Shown: positions 26,225-44,100 of the stretch, one piece after another
Layout: each line of letters opens with the position of its first letter
Numbering within the stretch: the first letter of the stretch is position 1
Assembly: GCF_017654505.1 (NCBI RefSeq)
Contig: NC_054559.1
Location: forward strand, 2,984,781 to 3,048,780
Direction of reading: 5' to 3'
Length of the DNA: 64,000 nt
DNA from: Polyodon spathula
Taxonomy: Eukaryota > Chordata > Actinopteri > Acipenseriformes > Polyodontidae
Notes under the pieces: generated by a model
What the model was told of the DNA's origin: nothing
The model's input: only the letters and a program-made list of their open reading frames with translations
Databases searched by the model: none
Program-made: the position numbers and the translations under genes

Positions 26225-26580
26225 TACTTTCTGTTTTCTACATGTTAACTACTCCCTAATCCATGTACATGCATTTCCTTGAATCCTTACCGCGTTCAGT
26301 TTGAGAATTAATCTTTTATGCAGGACTTTGTCAAAAGCTTTCTGAAAATGTAAATAAACCATGTCATGTGTTTTGCAATTATCCATTATCGATGTTGCAT
26401 CCTCAAAAAATCAAGCAGGTTAGACACGATCCCCCTTTCCTAAAACCATGCTGACTGTCTCCCAGGATACTGTTACCATATAGGTAATTTTCCATGATGG
26501 ATCTTATTATAGTTTCCATAAGTTTACATATAATAGAACTCAGGCTTGTTGGTCTGTAGTTACCTGGTTTGGTTTTGTTT
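26225..26580 (-). mobile_element. LINE reverse transcriptase fragment
   Basis: Minus-strand translation gives NYRPTSLSSIICKLMETI, ILGDSQHGFRKG and, in another frame, FQKAFDKVLHKRL, the standard blocks of CR1/L2-type reverse transcriptase. Frameshifts and base losses show it is old and dead. Lies between NME3 and MRPS34. Confidence 0.75.
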
Positions 26581-26689
26581 CACACACCGGACTTTTGCTG
26601 CAGAAAAAAGTTTACACAGCCAAAAAGAAAGTCCCAGAAAGAGTACACAGAACTGCACACAAAAAGGAAGTTAGAAAGGCCAAGGACTG

Positions 26690-26965
26690 GGGTGACACAC
26701 CTGGGTGCTGCAGAGTTCACAGCCTCCCAGCTCATCACACACCGGACTGCGATGACACACTTGGGTGCTGCAGAGTTCACAGCTCCCAGCTCATCACACT
26801 CTGGACTGGGGTCACACCTGGGTGCTGCAGGATTCACAGCTCCCAGCTCATCACACTCCAGACTGGGGTCACACCTGGGTGCTGCAGGATTCACAGCTCC
26901 CAGCTCATCACACTCTGGACTGGGATCACACCTGGGTGCTGCTGAGTCCACAACCTCCCCGCTCA
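26690..26965. repeat. 57-60-bp tandem repeat
   Basis: About 4.7 copies; unit with GGGTGCTGCAG and TTCACAGCTCCCAGCTCATC. The period is 60 for the first copy and 57 thereafter. Both lengths keep frame, which explains the repeated ORFs on both strands. Confidence 0.88.
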
Positions 26966-27149
26966 GTCACACTCACCAGGCTGCGGTAGGAAGCGATGAA
27001 GAAATCATTGTCACACCTTTGCTGGGCATGCCTCAGGCTCTTGGAAGAGGAATGCCTTTATACAGTCAATTCATTCTCTGCACCAGTGCTGTTTATACAG
27101 GACTGCCCACTGTGAACCTGTGTCATATGTATCTACTGTAGGTCTCAGA

Positions 27150-27615
27150 GTTGCTATTTTACAACAAACACGTGCTACAGCAAACATATATTTTTATTTT
27201 ACGATTTTTTATGTTGATGGCTGAAAGCATGTCAGTTAATAGGGGAAGTAGCTGATTGGTTATTGACAGGAAATAGTTCATTGTAATTGCATAAATCTTA
27301 CCCATATTGCTCCTCCATTAGTTAAATAGGTCTCAAACGCTCAGTAAAACAGACAACTATCTGGTTGTACACTAGGTTGAAGAAAACTCCCAAGTTTGCT
27401 TGCCTTGCCTGCCAGTGTTACTGCTTTACTCTCAAGAAGTGCAATGCAGTCTAAAAGCAGAGATTTATTTTATCTAGTGTAGAACCAGATATCCAGTTTT
27501 AAAATGAAAATACATTTGCTAAAACATGTGCTTCTTTCAAAACTGCATGAGGGTACGTACATGGCGGAGAACATTTAAGGAACTATTTTGTTAGCTACAA
27601 AACTGCAATGAATAT
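27150..27615. repeat. foldback repeat family, copy 3
   Basis: Contains GGAAGTAGCTGATTGGTTAT and TTGACAGGAAAT with the flanking inverted GTTTGCTTGCCTTG / AACCAGATATCCAGTTTTAA and ACATGTGCTTCTTTCAAAAC blocks. It lies downstream of MRPS34. Confidence 0.65.
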
Positions 27616-27828
27616 AATGTGGGCTTTTTTTGTATATGAAAGCACAGGGAGAGTGACATTGGTTAGGGAGGAACATTATCTCACTAAGTCATTTGGCTGA
27701 CTTGGTCAAATGAGTTTATTTTGAGCACTGTGTCTTGTAGCACCAGTTATATTATCTAAACTGTCAGAGTAAGTCTCAAAGCCAGGTGTAAATTTTATGT
27801 TATTTGCTTTACTTCAGTAATGGTCAAT

Positions 27829-27834
27829 TTTATT
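27829..27834 (-). promoter_or_regulatory. candidate MRPS34 poly(A) signal
   Basis: AATAAA on the minus strand at a typical distance after the MRPS34 stop. The call rests on position and motif only. Confidence 0.5.
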
Positions 27835-28025
27835 TTATGGAATTAAAAGTTACAGTAGGTACACATTTACTAAAGGGGAAAACAAACTTAACATGACTGT
27901 TTCTATCAATTTGCACAGAACTAGAATTTAACCCATTTTGCATTGCATTCCCTGTGCATTCGGCAACATGTGGCGTGATGCACAGCACTCTGTTCTCTCA
28001 GCAGGGATCCCAGTTTCCAAATCAC

Positions 28026-33026
<5,001 letters not shown>

Positions 33027-33589
33027 TCTCCACTCTGCAGTACATGGGGATGAGAAAACAGTGAACACTGACCTGGGTCTCAATGAGGGATCCTTCAGCA
33101 TTAAAATACAGGCACCTCTCACAGGATAACTCTGAAGTGCAGCTAATTCCCAACTTTCCTCGTCCTGATACTCCGTTGCGTTAACAGTGTTGGGCTTGTC
33201 TGCTCCTTTAAGATTTTAGCTACTTCAGTCAAGTCCCACCAATTGCTGTTTATTCAAAAAATATTTGCTCAAAATAAGTGATACCACGTTGCACTCTCGT
33301 TAACATGATACGGGGAGTCTCTGTTACAATGCAAATAGCACTGTCTATCTGAAACGGTAATTAACAATACGATTCTGCAGCGGTCAAAACAAAAACCGAG
33401 CCACCTAAATATACTGAAATATACACTTTTTCAGTATTACAAGCAAAAACCTAGTTTTTGATGTTACATATTCGATAGCCTATTTAATCATACGCCTGTT
33501 TATGACCAGAAAACTCTAGATAAACCCTCTCGTTCTCTATATATTATTTTCGTTTTGCTAAACTAAATATTAAACGAAATCCCGAACCT

Positions 33590-33730
33590 GTTTCAATATT
33601 GACCTCAAGTCAGCTTCACACGTGACCCCCTGGGAACGGACCTGGGATTATTCCTTCCGCCAACAAGCAGAGCTTGCAACACATTAGTTCCGCCTGCTGC
33701 TGCCGCCGCCTTGTTCAGTATGTATGTTTA
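33590..33730. promoter_or_regulatory. divergent MRPS34 / EME2 promoter segment
   Basis: Between the two head-to-head genes, this is the only GC-richer stretch in an AT-rich 1.6-kb interval. It holds two ETS-like cores (CTTCCG at about 33654 and TTCCGCC at about 33690) and a GCCGCCGCC run. MRPS34 and EME2 are also divergent neighbours in human, so a shared promoter is plausible. The exact start sites and any 5' UTR exons are not visible. Confidence 0.45.
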
Positions 33731-34660
33731 GTATATATCATAACTTTTGGTTGATTTAAAAGATTTTTGTGCACCTGTAGTGTTAGTCTTTGATATCATA
33801 CGAAACTATGTTTCGCTTCCATTGGACAACAGCAAATGAAATTGAACTTCAGGGAATTCTGAATGTTTTTATAACAAGACTAGACACATTTTTATAGTCT
33901 AGTCTATTTATCTTGAATACTTGTCTGCACCGTTTATTGTTCAATTCTTACTATTTTATTGGATTAACCTTTTATTCATGTTACCTGCTGTATTCTGTTT
34001 TAAACTGACAATGTAGTTTATTTTAATTTGATTTTTTTTATCGCCGTGACACGCTCTGTCTGTGACAATTCTTTTGTGAAGGCGATATTCTAAATACAGA
34101 TTGATGACTGATAGTTGAGATTCTAAATTATAAAGGATGCAGCTAATTTACCACATCTTTCTGATGTGTTATAGTTTTAAATCTCATTCATAAATAGGTG
34201 TTGTTTCTGATTTATGTGCCATTCTTTGCAGCATTGCAATATGTATTGTTTTATGTATTAATATATTTAGCGAATGAATGTTAGCAATAATTCCAAAGAG
34301 GTAATATCTTTATGTTGCATTTAGTGGTGCTGATTAGGTGGTGTTTCTGAATGGTTATGGAGACGCGATCCTGCGTTTTCTGGTGAAATGCATGCTGCTA
34401 CGCAAGTGCAAACAGCTTAACAAAAGAGGATTGCAGGACAAAATCAGACCCGTTTTAAAGCTCGATAATTAGAAATAGTTTCCCTTGTAGGTTTTATAAA
34501 TAGCCTATTTACCAAAACCACGCGTGGTTTAACTTAAATGCGTTACTCAGTTGGCTAAATTTTCACATGTATAGAGAATTCGGCATTTTTTTTAATATAG
34601 AAAATCAGTCACATTTAAATAATGTGTAGCTTTTAGTAACTTCTTAATTGTACGATAATA
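33730..34660. other. upstream of EME2, no further feature
   Basis: AT-rich sequence between the putative divergent promoter and the EME2 start codon. If transcription starts near 33700, the 5' UTR would be about 1 kb or contain an intron. I cannot tell which. Confidence 0.35.
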
Positions 34661-34674
34661 ATAAATAATTAATA

Positions 34675-35197
34675 ATGTCAACATTTCATGCAGCTGACAG
34701 GATGATAAAAAGGGCCAAAACCTGGGAAATCTCAGACTCTGACGCAGAAAGTGATACAGAAAACCACCTCCCCAGGTCTCAGACTGGAATTTCAACAGTC
34801 ATCCCCGAATTTAAATGGTGTCTATCAAACTGTGACAAGGAAACCACCATCAACAAGAACAACAACGCAGAGCATTATGACCAAAGTGTTAATGAAATGC
34901 CAAACAATTCCATGCACAAGAAAGATGTGCTGGCCCCTCCATCGACAACCATTGGTTCTGTTAGCGACTACCACAGCCCTACAGGGAAGAGGAACCGAAG
35001 AAGAAAGCAGGAGGAAATAGAAGCAGACAAAATAAAGGCTGAACAGAAGAAAGAACGCGAAGCCCAGAGGAGAGAAAGGGAGAGGGTGAAGGAGGAGAAG
35101 AGACTGGAACAGCAAAAACGAAAGCAAGCAGCAGAGCTGCTCAGATGCTACCGGCCTGATCAGTGTTTCAAGTACATGACCGTCTGTATTGACCCAG
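34675..35197 (+). CDS. EME2: EME2 exon 1 (coding)
   Basis: 174 codons plus one base: the [11 protein letters not shown] motif, a low-complexity Asn/Ser stretch, the charged helix, and the start of the nuclease core [20 protein letters not shown]. Donor CCCAG|gtgagt. The start codon lies 9 bases after an in-frame TAA. Confidence 0.92.
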
Positions 35198-38100
35198 GTG
35201 AGTGTCTGTGTGTGTGAGAGATGCCAACATAGAACACATTGCCTCCACTTTAACCACTAGAACACGCAGCCTCCCAGCTCTCACCAATAGACAACACTGC
35301 CTCCCTCACAGTCGCTCAGCTCTATCCACTAGACTACACAGCCTCCCAGCCCCTCTGCTGTCATCAATAGACCACACTGCCTCCAGTCCCTCTGCTCTAA
35401 CCACTAGACCATACTGCTTCCCAGTCTCTCAGCTCTCACCAACAGACCACACTGCTGTGAAAGAATGAAAGTAGTCGATTTAAATCATGATTTAAATAAT
35501 TTTCATTTACTACACTATTTTATATAGTTTCTCAAGGAAAAGACATGACATTTTAAAAGCCTTTTATGAACACAAACATTGTAAACTATTACTGTCTATA
35601 CACTAAAACTTTTTTTTTAAATATTTAAATTTAGTAATCGCCAATTGATTTTACCCTGTTTTTCTCCCAATTTGAAATGTCCAATTGTATTTAGGCTCAG
35701 CTCACTGCTACCACCCCTGTGCTGACTCAGGAGTGGTGAAGATGAACACACCCTGTCCTCTGAAGCGTCAGCCAACTGCTTCTTTTCACTCTGCAGGCCC
35801 GCCATTCTGCCAGCCCAGAGCTACATTGTTGGAGGACAATGCAGCTCTAGGCAGCTTACAGGCAAGCCTGCAGGCACCCAGCCAATCTACAGAGGTCGCT
35901 CCTATCCACGGTCAGCAGTGGAATAGCCTGGACTTGAACCAACAGCCTCCAGGCTACAGGGCTCATCCTGCACTCCATGCGGAGCTCCTTTACCAGATGC
36001 GCCACTCAAGAGCCCCTTACACTAAAACTCTTAGGGCTGTATTCTAATCATAGCGCAAATGCGACTGGAAGCGCTAACTGCGCTTCCCCCAACCCCCTGA
36101 TTCTTCTGTGGCGCATAAATGGAGTGAAGATGTAAAAAACAGTACTGCACTGAAATGGTATTCTGAAGACATGTCTTGCCCCGTTATAGAGCACCTGCCC
36201 CATCATTAACATATTCGCTAAAGTGATTCTGATGACAGTACAGTGGGGTCCCAAATAGACAATTGAGCTGTGTTAAGACCCGCTGAAACTAGGTTTATTT
36301 AGTGGTGCAATCAGGAACTTTAACAATTGAACACACTATAAAAAGCAAAGTAGTCCCAGGTAACAATTGCGTGTGTTTGGACTGACACAGAAAGAGGAAT
36401 CAAAGAAAGAAAAGAATAACTTGGATGAGGGGTATTTTTCTCTAGCGTATCCATTGCTAAATGCTTGTAGTTCACATATTGCAGTTCACATTTAGAGGAT
36501 GCCACAATGATAAATAATTTACTTTCGGTATTAATTTATGATCTAACATCCTTAAATTTATAGTTTTGAGTACTGTAGAACTACAACTATGGTACTATAA
36601 AAAAAAAATCCATAATAAAATAATAAAAATAAATAAATAAATAAAAAAAACAAAAATCTAATTTAAATAAAATGAGTAAGATTTTTGAAAACGAAAATCA
36701 CCAACCCTAGTGTTGCTATGAAAGTAAACGTAGTGTTGCTATGAAAGTAAAGTAAACATAGCTTGCTATGAAAGTAGACGTAGCGTTGCTATGAAATGAA
36801 AGTAGACGTAGCGTTGCTATGAAAGTAGACGTAGCGTTGCTATGAAATGAAAGTAGACGTAGCGTTGCTATGAAAGTAGACGTGAAAGTAGACGTAGCGT
36901 TGCTATGAAATGAAAGTAGACGTAGCGTTGCTATGAAATGAAAGAGACGTAGCGTTGCTATGAAAGAAAGTAGACGTAGCGTTGCTATGAAAGTAGACGT
37001 AGCGTTGCTATGAAATGAAAGTAGACGTAGCGTTGCTATGAAATGAAAGTAGACGTAGCGTTGCTATGAAATGAAAGTAGACGTAGCGTTGCTATGAAAG
37101 TAGACGTAGCGTTGCTGTGAAAGTAGACGTAGCGTTGCTATGAAATGAAAGTAGACGTAGCGTTGCTATGAAAGTAGACGTAGCGTTGCTATGAAATGAA
37201 AGTAGACGTAGCGTTGCTATGAAAGACGTAAAAGTAGACGTAGCGTTGCTATGAAATGAAAGTAGACGTAGCGTTGCTATGAAAGTAGACGTAGCGTTGC
37301 TATGAAAGTAGACGTAGCGTTGCTATGAAATGAAAGTAGACGTAGCGTTGCTATGAAAGTAGACGTAGCGTTGCTATGAAATGAAAGTAGACGTAGCGTA
37401 GCGTTGCTATGAAATGAAAGTAGACGTAGCGTTGCTATGAAATGAAAGTAGACGTAGCATTGCTATGAAAAGACAGTAGACGTAGCGTTGCTATGAAAGT
37501 AGACGTAGCGTTGCTGTGAAAGTAGACGTAGCGTTGCTATGAAAGTAGACGTAGCGTTGCTATGAAATGAAGTAGCGTTGCTAGTAGACGTAGCGTTGCT
37601 ATGAAAGTAGACGTAGCGTTGCTATGAAAGTAGACGTAGCGTTGCTATGAAATGAAAGTAGACGTAGCGTTGCTATGAAATGAAAGTAGACGTAGCGTTG
37701 CTATGAAAGTAGACGTAGCGTTGCTATGAAATGAAAGTAGACGTAGCGTTGCTATGAAAGTAGACGTAGCGTTGCTATGAAATGAAAGTAGACGTAGCGT
37801 TGCTATGAAATGAAAGTAGACGTAGCGTTGCTATGAAAGTTGCTAGCATGCTGTGAAAGTAGACGTAGCGTTGCTATGAAATGAAAGTAGACGTAGCGCT
37901 TGCTATGAAAGTAGACGTAGCGTTGCTATGAAATGAAAGTAGACGTAGCGTTGCTATAGAAATTGCTAAAAGTAGACGTAGCGTTGCTATGAAATGAAAG
38001 TAGACGTAGCGTTGCTATGAAAGTAGACGTAGCGTTGCTATGAAAGTAGACGTAGAAAGTAGACGTAGCGTTGCTATGAAATGAAAGTAGACGTAGCGTT

Positions 38101-41100
38101 GCTATGAAAGTAGACGTAGCGTTGCTATGAAATGAAAGTAGACGTAGCGTTGCTATGAAAGTAGACGTAGCGTTGCTATGAAAGTAGACGTAGCGTTGCT
38201 ATGAAATGAAAGTAGACGTAGAAAGTAGACGTTGCTATGAAATGAAAGTAGACGTAGCGTTGAAATGAAAGTAGACGTAGCGTTGCTATGAAATGAAAGA
38301 GACGTAGCGTTGCTATGAAATGAAAGTAGACGTAGCGTTGCTATGAAATGAAAGTAGACGTAGCGTTGCTATGAAATGAAAGTAGAGCGTTGCTATGAAA
38401 GTAGACGTAGCTTTGCTATGAAAGTAGACGTAGCGTTGCTATGAAATGAAAGTAGACGTAGCGTTGCTATGAAAGTAGACGTAGCGTTGCTATGAAATGA
38501 AAGTAGACGTAGCGTTGCTATGAAATGAAAGTAGACGTAGCGTTGCTATGAAATGAAAGTAGAAAGTAGACGTAGCGTTGCTATGAAAGTAGACGTAGCG
38601 TTGCTATGAAATGAAAGTAGACGTAGCGTTGCTATGAAAGTAGACGTAGCGTTGCTATGAAAGTAGACGTAGCATTGCTATGAAAGTAGACGTAGCGTTG
38701 CTATGAAATGAAAGTAGACGTAGCGTTGCTATGAAATGAAAGTAGACGTAGCGTTGCTATGAAATGAAAGTAGACGTAGCGTTGCTATGAAAGTAGACGT
38801 AGCGTTGCTATGAAATGAAAGTAGACGTAGCGTTGCTATGAAATGAAAGTAGACGTAGCGTTGCTATGAAATGAAAGTAGACGTAGCGTTGCTATGAAAT
38901 GAAAGTAGACGTAGCGTTGCTATGAAAGTAGACGTAGCGTTGCTATGCTAGACGTAGCGTTGCTGTGAAAGTGACGTAGCATTGCTATGAAGATGAAAGT
39001 AGACGTAGCGTAGCGTAGCGTTGCTATGAAATGAAAGTAGACGTAGCGTTGCTATGAAATGAAAGTAGACGTAGCGTTGCTATGCTATGAAAGTAGACGT
39101 AGCGTTGCTATGAAATGAAAGTAGACGTAGCGTTGCTATGAAATGAAAGTAGACGTAGCGTTGCTATGAAATGAAAGTAGACGTAGCGTTGCTATGAAAG
39201 TAGACGTAGCGTTGCTATGAAATGAAAGTAGACGTAGCGTTGCTATGAAAGTAGACGTAGCGTTGCTATGAAAGTAGACGTAGCGTTGCTATGAAAGTAG
39301 ACGTAGCGTTGCTATGAAATGAAAGTAGACGTAGCGTTGCTATGAAATGAAAGTAGACGTAGCGTTGCTATGAAATGAAAGTAGACGTAGCGTTGCTATG
39401 AAAGTAGACGTAGCGTTGCTATGAAAGTAGACGTAGCGTTGCTATGAAATGAAAGTAGACGTAGCGTTGCTATGAAAGTAGACGTAGCTATTGACTATGA
39501 AAGAAGCGTTGTAGACGTAGCGTTGCTATGAAATGAAAGTAGACGTAGCGTTGCTATGAAAGTAGACGTAGCGTTGCTATGAAAGTAGACGTAGCGTTGC
39601 TATGAAATGAAAGTAGACGTAGCGTTGCTATGAAATGAAAGTAGACGTAGCGTTGCTATGAAAGTAGACGTAGCGTTGCTATGAAAGTAGACGTTGCTAT
39701 GAAAGTAGACGTAGCGTGCTATGAAATGAAAGTAGACGTAGCGTTGCTATGAAAGTAGACGTAGCGTTGCTATGAAATGAAAGTAGACGTAGCGTTGCTA
39801 TGAAAGTAGACGTAGCGTTGCTATGAAAGTAAACGTAGACGTGAAAGTAGTTGCTTGCTGAAAGAAAGTAGACGTAGCGTTGCTATGAAATGAAAGTAGA
39901 CGTAGCGTTGCTATGAAATGAAAGTAGACGTAGCGTTGCTATGAAAGTAGACGTAGCGTTGCTATGAAATGAAAGTAGACGTAGCGTTGCTATGAAATGA
40001 AAGTAGACGTAGCGTTGCTATGAAATGAAAGTAGACGTAGCGTTGCTATGAAAGTAGACGTAGCGTTGCTATGAAAGTAGACGTAGCGTTGCTATGAAAG
40101 TAGACGTAGCGTTGCTATGAAAGTAGACGTAGCGTTGCTATGAAATGAAAGTAGACGTAGCGTTGCTATGAAATGAAAGTAGACGTAGCGTTGCTATGAA
40201 ATGAAAGTAGACGTAGCGTTGCTATGAAATGAAAGTAGACGTAGCGTTGCTATGAAATGAAAGTAGACGTAGCGTTGCTATGAAAGTAGACGTAGCGTTG
40301 CTATGAAATAGACGTAGCGTTGCTATGAAAGTAAGACGTAGCGTTGCTATGAAAGTAGACGTAGCGTTGCTATGAAAGTAGACGTAGCGTTGCTATGAAA
40401 GTAGACGTAGCGTTGCTATGAAATGAAAGTAGAAAGCTATGACGTAGCGTTGCTATGAAATGAAAGTAGACGTAGCGTTGCTATGAAATGAAAGTAGACG
40501 TAGCGTTGCTATGAAATGAAAGTAGACGTAGCGTTGCTGAAATGAAAGTAGACGTAGCGTTGCTATGAAATGAAAGTAGACGTAGCGTTGCTATGAAAGT
40601 AGACGTAGCGTTGCTATGAAAGTAGACGTAGCGTTGCTATGAAAGTAGACGTAGCGTTGCTATGAAATGAAAGTAGACGTAGCGTTGCTATGAAAGTAAG
40701 ACGTAGCGTTGCTATGAAAATGAAAGTAGACGTAGCGTTGCTATGAAAGTAGACGTAGCGTTGCTATGAAATGAAAATGTAGACGTAGCGTTGCTATGAA
40801 AGTAGAAAGCGTTGATGTAGCGAAAGAAAGTAGACTTAGCGTTGCTATGAAATGAAAGACGTAGCATTGCTATGAAAGTAGACGTAGCGTTGCTATGAAA
40901 TGAAAGTAGACGTAGCGTTGCTATGAAATGAAAGTAGACGTAGCGTTGCTATGAAAGTAGACGTAGCGTTGCTATGAAAGTAGACGTAGCGTTGCTATGA
41001 AATGAAAGTAGACGTAGCGTTGCTATGAAAGTAGACGTAGCGTTGCTATGAAAGTAATTGCTACGTAGCGTTGCTATGAAAGTAGACGTAGCGTTGCTAT

Positions 41101-44100
41101 GAAATGAAAGTAGACGTAGCGTTGCTATGAAAGTAGACGTAGCGTTGCTATGAAAGTAGACGTAGACGTGCATTGCTATGAAATGAAAGTAGACGTAGCG
41201 TTGCTATGAAATGAAAGTAGACGTAGCGTTGCTATGAAAGTAGACGTAGCGTTGCTATGAAATGAAAGTAGACGTAGCGTTGCTATGAAATGAAAGTAGA
41301 CGTAGCGTTGCTATGAAAGTAGACGTAGCGTTGCTATGAAAGAAAGACGTAGCGTTGCTATGAAAGTAGACGTAGCGTTGCTATGAAAGTAGACGTAGCG
41401 TTGCTATGAAATGAAAGTAGACGTAGCGTTGCTATGAAAGTGAAAGTAGACGTAGCGTAGCTATGCTATGAAAGTAGAAAGTAGACGTAGTTGCTATGAA
41501 ATGAAAGTAGACGTAGCGTTGCTATGAAAGTAGACGTAGCGTTGCTATGAAATGAAAGTAGACGTAGCGTTGCTATGAAAGTAGACGTAGCGTTGCTATG
41601 AAATGAAAGTAGACGTAGCGTTGCTATGAAATGAAAGTAGACGTAGCGTTGCTATGAAATGAAAGTAGACGTAGCGTTGCTATGAAAGTAGACGTAGCGT
41701 TGCTATGAAAGTAGACGTAGCGTTGCTATGAAAGTAGACGTAGCGTTGCTATGAAATGAAAGTAGACGTAGCGTTGCTATGAAATGAAAGTAGACGTAGC
41801 GTTGCTATGAAAGTAGACGTAGTGTTGCTATGAAAGTAAATTACGTAGTGTTGCTATGAAATGAAAGTCGATGTAGCGTTGCTATGAAAGTAGAAGTAGA
41901 CGTAGAAAGTAGTTGCTATGAAAGTAGACGTAGCGTTGCTATGAAATGAAAGTAGAAAGTAGACGTAGCGTTGCTATGAAAGTAGACGTAGCGTTGCTAT
42001 GAAAGTAGACGTAGCGTTGCTATGAAATGAAAGTAGACGTAGCGTTGCTATGAAAGTAGAAAGTACGTAGCGTTGCTGAAAGTGAAAGTGTGAAAGTAGA
42101 CGTAGCGTTGCTATGAAATGAAAGTAGACGTAGCGTTGCTATGAAATGAAAGTAGACGTAGCTTTGCTATGAAAGTAGACGTAGCGTTGCTAGAAAGTAG
42201 ACGTAGCGTTGCTATGAAATAGCGTTGCTATGAAAGTAGACGTAGCGTTGCTATGAAATGAAAGTAGACGTAGCGTTGCTATGAAATGAAAGTAGACGTA
42301 GCGTTGCTATGAAAGTAGACGTAGCGTTGCTATGAAAGTAGACGTAGCGTTGCTATGAAATGAAAGTAGACGTAGCGTTGCTATGAAATGAAAGTAGACG
42401 TAGCGTTGCTATGAAAGTAGACGTAGCGTTGCTATGAAATGAAAGTAGACGTAGCGTTGCTATGAAAGTAGACGTAGCGTTGCTATGAAATGAAAGTAGA
42501 CGTAGCGTTGCTATGAAATGAAAGTAGACGTAGCGAAAGTTGCTATGAAAGTAGACGTAGCGTTGCTATGATATGAAAGTAGACGTAGCGTTGCTATGAA
42601 AGTAGACGTAGCGTTGCTATGAAAGTAGACGTAGCATTGCTATGTTACAGAAAATAGACTGGTAAGGACTTGAGGCTACAGGTTTAAAGCAAGGTGTAAT
42701 GCAGCCTAACTTTCCCTGTGACACAGCTGTGTTGGAGGAGGCTGGCTCTGAGATCCTGTGGGAGTCTGTCCACACGATGGAGTCTAGGAGTATGGTACAG
42801 CCCCAGCCTGTTCCCTGCAGCATCACCTGGACCAGAGAGAGCCCACAATGCAGCACCACAGATATGGTAGGTTCACATTTGCTAAATATTACCGTTGCCA
42901 CAGTAACAGTTGAGCATTTAGTCTAGGAAAAAAAGCAGAATTAGCCAGAGCTTGACTGAATTCTTTAAAACAGGAGTTGACAAAGTTAAACCCAATCAGT
43001 ACTTTAAAGTAATTGTAGTTATCAGAATAATCACTTCCATGAGCTACATGGTTCTCTTTCTTTTCAAAGAAACACTTGATATAGAAAACATGTATTTTCA
43101 TTTTAAAACAGATCTTTGAGTTAAACAAAAAAAAAACATTCTCAGCCTTGCCTTCCAGGAGACCAGTTATTGCAGAACTTTCTTCATCATTTCACCTCAG
43201 CAGTCTGTTCTGGGTCATGTTCCTGGCTGGAAAGCATGTCAGTCAACAGGAGAATTAGCTGGTTGGTTAATGACAGGAAAGAAGCCAGCGAAGGGGTGGG
43301 GACAATTTCATGGTGGAGGGTTCCATTGTTCTGATGGGGAGTGGGGAGTCGGTGGAGGGTTCCCTGGTTCTGATAGGGAGGGGGAGTCAATGAAGGGGAT
43401 TAGGGGTTCCCTGGTTCTGAAAGGGAGGGGAGAATCGGTTCAGGGGTTCCCTGGCTCTAGTGGGGAGGGGGAGGAGTCAGTGGAGGAGTTCCCTGATTCT
43501 GAGGAGGGAGTCAGTGTTCCATTATTCTTATGGGGAGGGGGGAGTCAATGGAGGGTTCCCTGGTTCTGACAGGAATGAGGGAGTCAGTTGAGGGGGTTCC
43601 CTGGTTCTGATGGGGTGAGGGGAGTCAGTGGAGGGTTCCATGGTTCTGACAGGGAGTGGGGGGCGGGGTAAGTGTAAGGGTTGAGGGGTTCCCTGGTTCT
43701 GAGGGAGGAGTCAGTGGAGGGTTCTATGGTTCTGACAGGGACGGGGGAGTCAATGGAGGGTTTGAAGGGTTCCCTGGTTCTGAGGGAGGTTTATCTCCTG
43801 CAGGCAGAGAAGGAGCAGAGCTCAGTGAAAGAGGAGCAGATTGTGATGCTGGTTTCTCAGGAGGAATTTCTAGAAATGACTGTCTCCATGAAACAGGTAA
43901 GCCCTCCTATAGACATTGTGCTTCTCAGTTACAATTACTGAACAAACTCTTCATCACCACCCCGCTAGATGTGTCAGAATGATACACATGAAATCTGGAA
44001 TATTAATAATATTAAGCATCTGGAAATCTATAGCGTTATTGGAGAATAAAGTTACCACTGAGACACCACTCCTGACGTATAAAAGTAAGGACCCTCCGTT

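Noticed and set aside
34825..35127. Minus-strand ORF over EME2 exon 1
   Set aside because: Antisense shadow of the Lys/Arg/Glu-rich EME2 helix.
40949..41173. 74-residue repeat ORF ([14 protein letters not shown]) in the satellite
   Set aside because: Unit lengths 23 and 28 are not multiples of 3; the frame stays open only where one of each alternates. By-product of the array.
36707..42645. CRISPR-like array (short regular repeats with short spacers)
   Set aside because: The genome is vertebrate, units are contiguous without unique spacers, and the length difference is a fixed TGAAA insertion. It is a satellite.
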